Source of the DNA: Acidobacteriota bacterium
GTDB taxonomy: Bacteria > Acidobacteriota > Terriglobia > Acidiferrales > UBA7541
Assembly: GCA_003224075.1 (NCBI GenBank)
Contig: QHYF01000435.1
Coordinates: forward strand, 1 to 7,089
Direction of reading: 5' to 3'
Length of the DNA: 7,089 bases
In this document: in pieces, positions 6,692 to 7,089 of the stretch
Layout: each line of letters begins with the position of its first letter
How positions within the stretch are numbered: position 1 is the first letter of the stretch
The notes under the pieces: model-generated
Databases searched by the model: none
Told to the model about the DNA's origin: nothing
What the model saw: the letters and a program-made list of their open reading frames with translations, nothing else
Program-made: the position numbers and the translations under genes

Positions 6692-6730
6692 TGCTGCCTG
6701 CTCCAGTGATAGGTCCGGTTCCCGGCAGCA
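6692..6730. repeat. Inverted repeat in the gap after the phosphatase gene
   Basis: TGCTGCC (6692-6698) and GGCAGCA (6724-6730) are perfect seven-base complements separated by 25 bases, lying in the 170-base non-coding gap 6665-6834. There is no T-run after either arm, so it is not a typical intrinsic terminator; its role is unknown and chance is possible. Confidence 0.3.
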
Positions 6731-6763
6731 ATGTTGAGGATGAAAGCAAAGCACGGTTCATTA

Positions 6764-6790
6764 TTGTGGAACCATTTCGCCAGGTATAAT
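6764..6790 (+). promoter_or_regulatory. Candidate promoter for the last gene
   Basis: A perfect TATAAT (6785-6790) stands out in the gap, 44 bases before the ATG at 6835. The -35 side is poor: TTGTGG (6764-6769) at a 15-base spacing is the best match. An A/T-rich stretch around 6750-6768 may help. Placement between two same-strand genes makes independent transcription of the last gene plausible. Confidence 0.4.
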
Positions 6791-6834
6791 TGGCGGACAG
6801 TAAAAGTTCTAGCGGTACGACGGAAGAAATGCGA

Positions 6835-7089
6835 ATGCCGGTAAAGTGGAGAACAATCTTTTCAACTGTGGCCGTCGGAATCGGTCTATTCGCAATGTTC
6901 TTCGGTTTCAAAGCCTGGAAGTCCCTCAGACAGCCCATTCCACAACTCGAGTTTCCAAAACAGGTGATTCCAGACATACCCGGCTCGTTTTACTTGAGAA
7001 ATGTTCCGGCACTGGATGACGTCCGTTTACTCGACGGAGACTTCAGGATCGTGAGGCGTGTGAACGAAATCCCCGATAGTTGTATGTCG
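6835..7089 (+). CDS. Hypothetical membrane-anchored protein (partial)
   Basis: An open frame of 85 codons running off the right edge. GGAAGA (6822-6827) stands 7 bases before ATG 6835, which is preferred over the in-frame ATG at 6829. After a short basic start (MPVKWR) comes one hydrophobic helix at about residues 8-25, then a proline-rich linker (about 33-48) and a soluble part containing FYLRNVPALDDVRLLDGDFRIV, a pattern of alternating hydrophobic and acidic residues that looks like beta strands. I do not recognise the family. The single helix with a basic front suggests an N-terminal anchor with the rest in the periplasm, or an uncleaved signal. Base use is clearly less GC-rich than thiD, pyrB or the phosphatase, which may mean a different origin, but 255 bases is little to judge from. 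Confidence 0.55.
   Translation, partial: MPVKWRTIFSTVAVGIGLFAMFFGFKAWKSLRQPIPQLEFPKQVIPDIPGSFYLRNVPALDDVRLLDGDFRIVRRVNEIPDSCMS

Noticed and set aside
6537..6977. Minus-strand 146-codon frame over the phosphatase end and the gap
   Set aside because: It overlaps the end of the phosphatase and the start of the last gene. It shows no domain I recognise, and the plus strand there has a promoter-like site and ribosome site. A small antisense gene cannot be fully excluded.

Overview
The window reads as chromosomal housekeeping DNA from a GC-rich, free-living bacterium. The style of several proteins (the PafA-like phosphatase, the ceramidase-like remnant and the pyrR-pyrB-pyrC order) suggests an acidobacterium, but this rests on remembered family resemblance, not a search. 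There is no rRNA, tRNA, CRISPR array, transposase, integrase or phage gene.

Layout, left to right. On the plus strand: the last 66 codons of a glutamate dehydrogenase (to 203), a small four-helix membrane protein (234-680), a 200-base non-coding stretch rich in inverted repeats (681-881), thiD for thiamine pyrimidine phosphorylation (882-1760), and directly behind it a short N-terminal piece of a ceramidase-like membrane protein (1766-1981). Converging on these from the minus strand is a pyrimidine operon: pyrR (4833-4285), pyrB (4235-3243) and pyrC (3256-1987), with pyrB and pyrC overlapping by 14 bases. PyrR would sense uridine nucleotides; PyrB and PyrC catalyse consecutive steps from carbamoyl phosphate to dihydroorotate. 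Divergent from pyrR is an exported PafA-like alkaline phosphatase/phosphodiesterase (4947-6664). The window ends inside a gene of unknown function with one N-terminal membrane helix (from 6835).

The most notable feature is damage. pyrC and the phosphatase are each split into two reading frames at a point where a conserved segment is missing: about 12 residues in pyrC, and about 17 residues in the phosphatase including its first metal-binding Asp. The ceramidase-like gene stops after about 60 recognisable residues. Three such lesions in 7 kb, with thiD, pyrB and pyrR intact, point either to real gene decay or to small assembly deletions; the sequence alone cannot decide. I found no undescribed defence or mobile system. 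The best candidate for something new is the structured leader ahead of thiD, which does not match the TPP riboswitch expected there.
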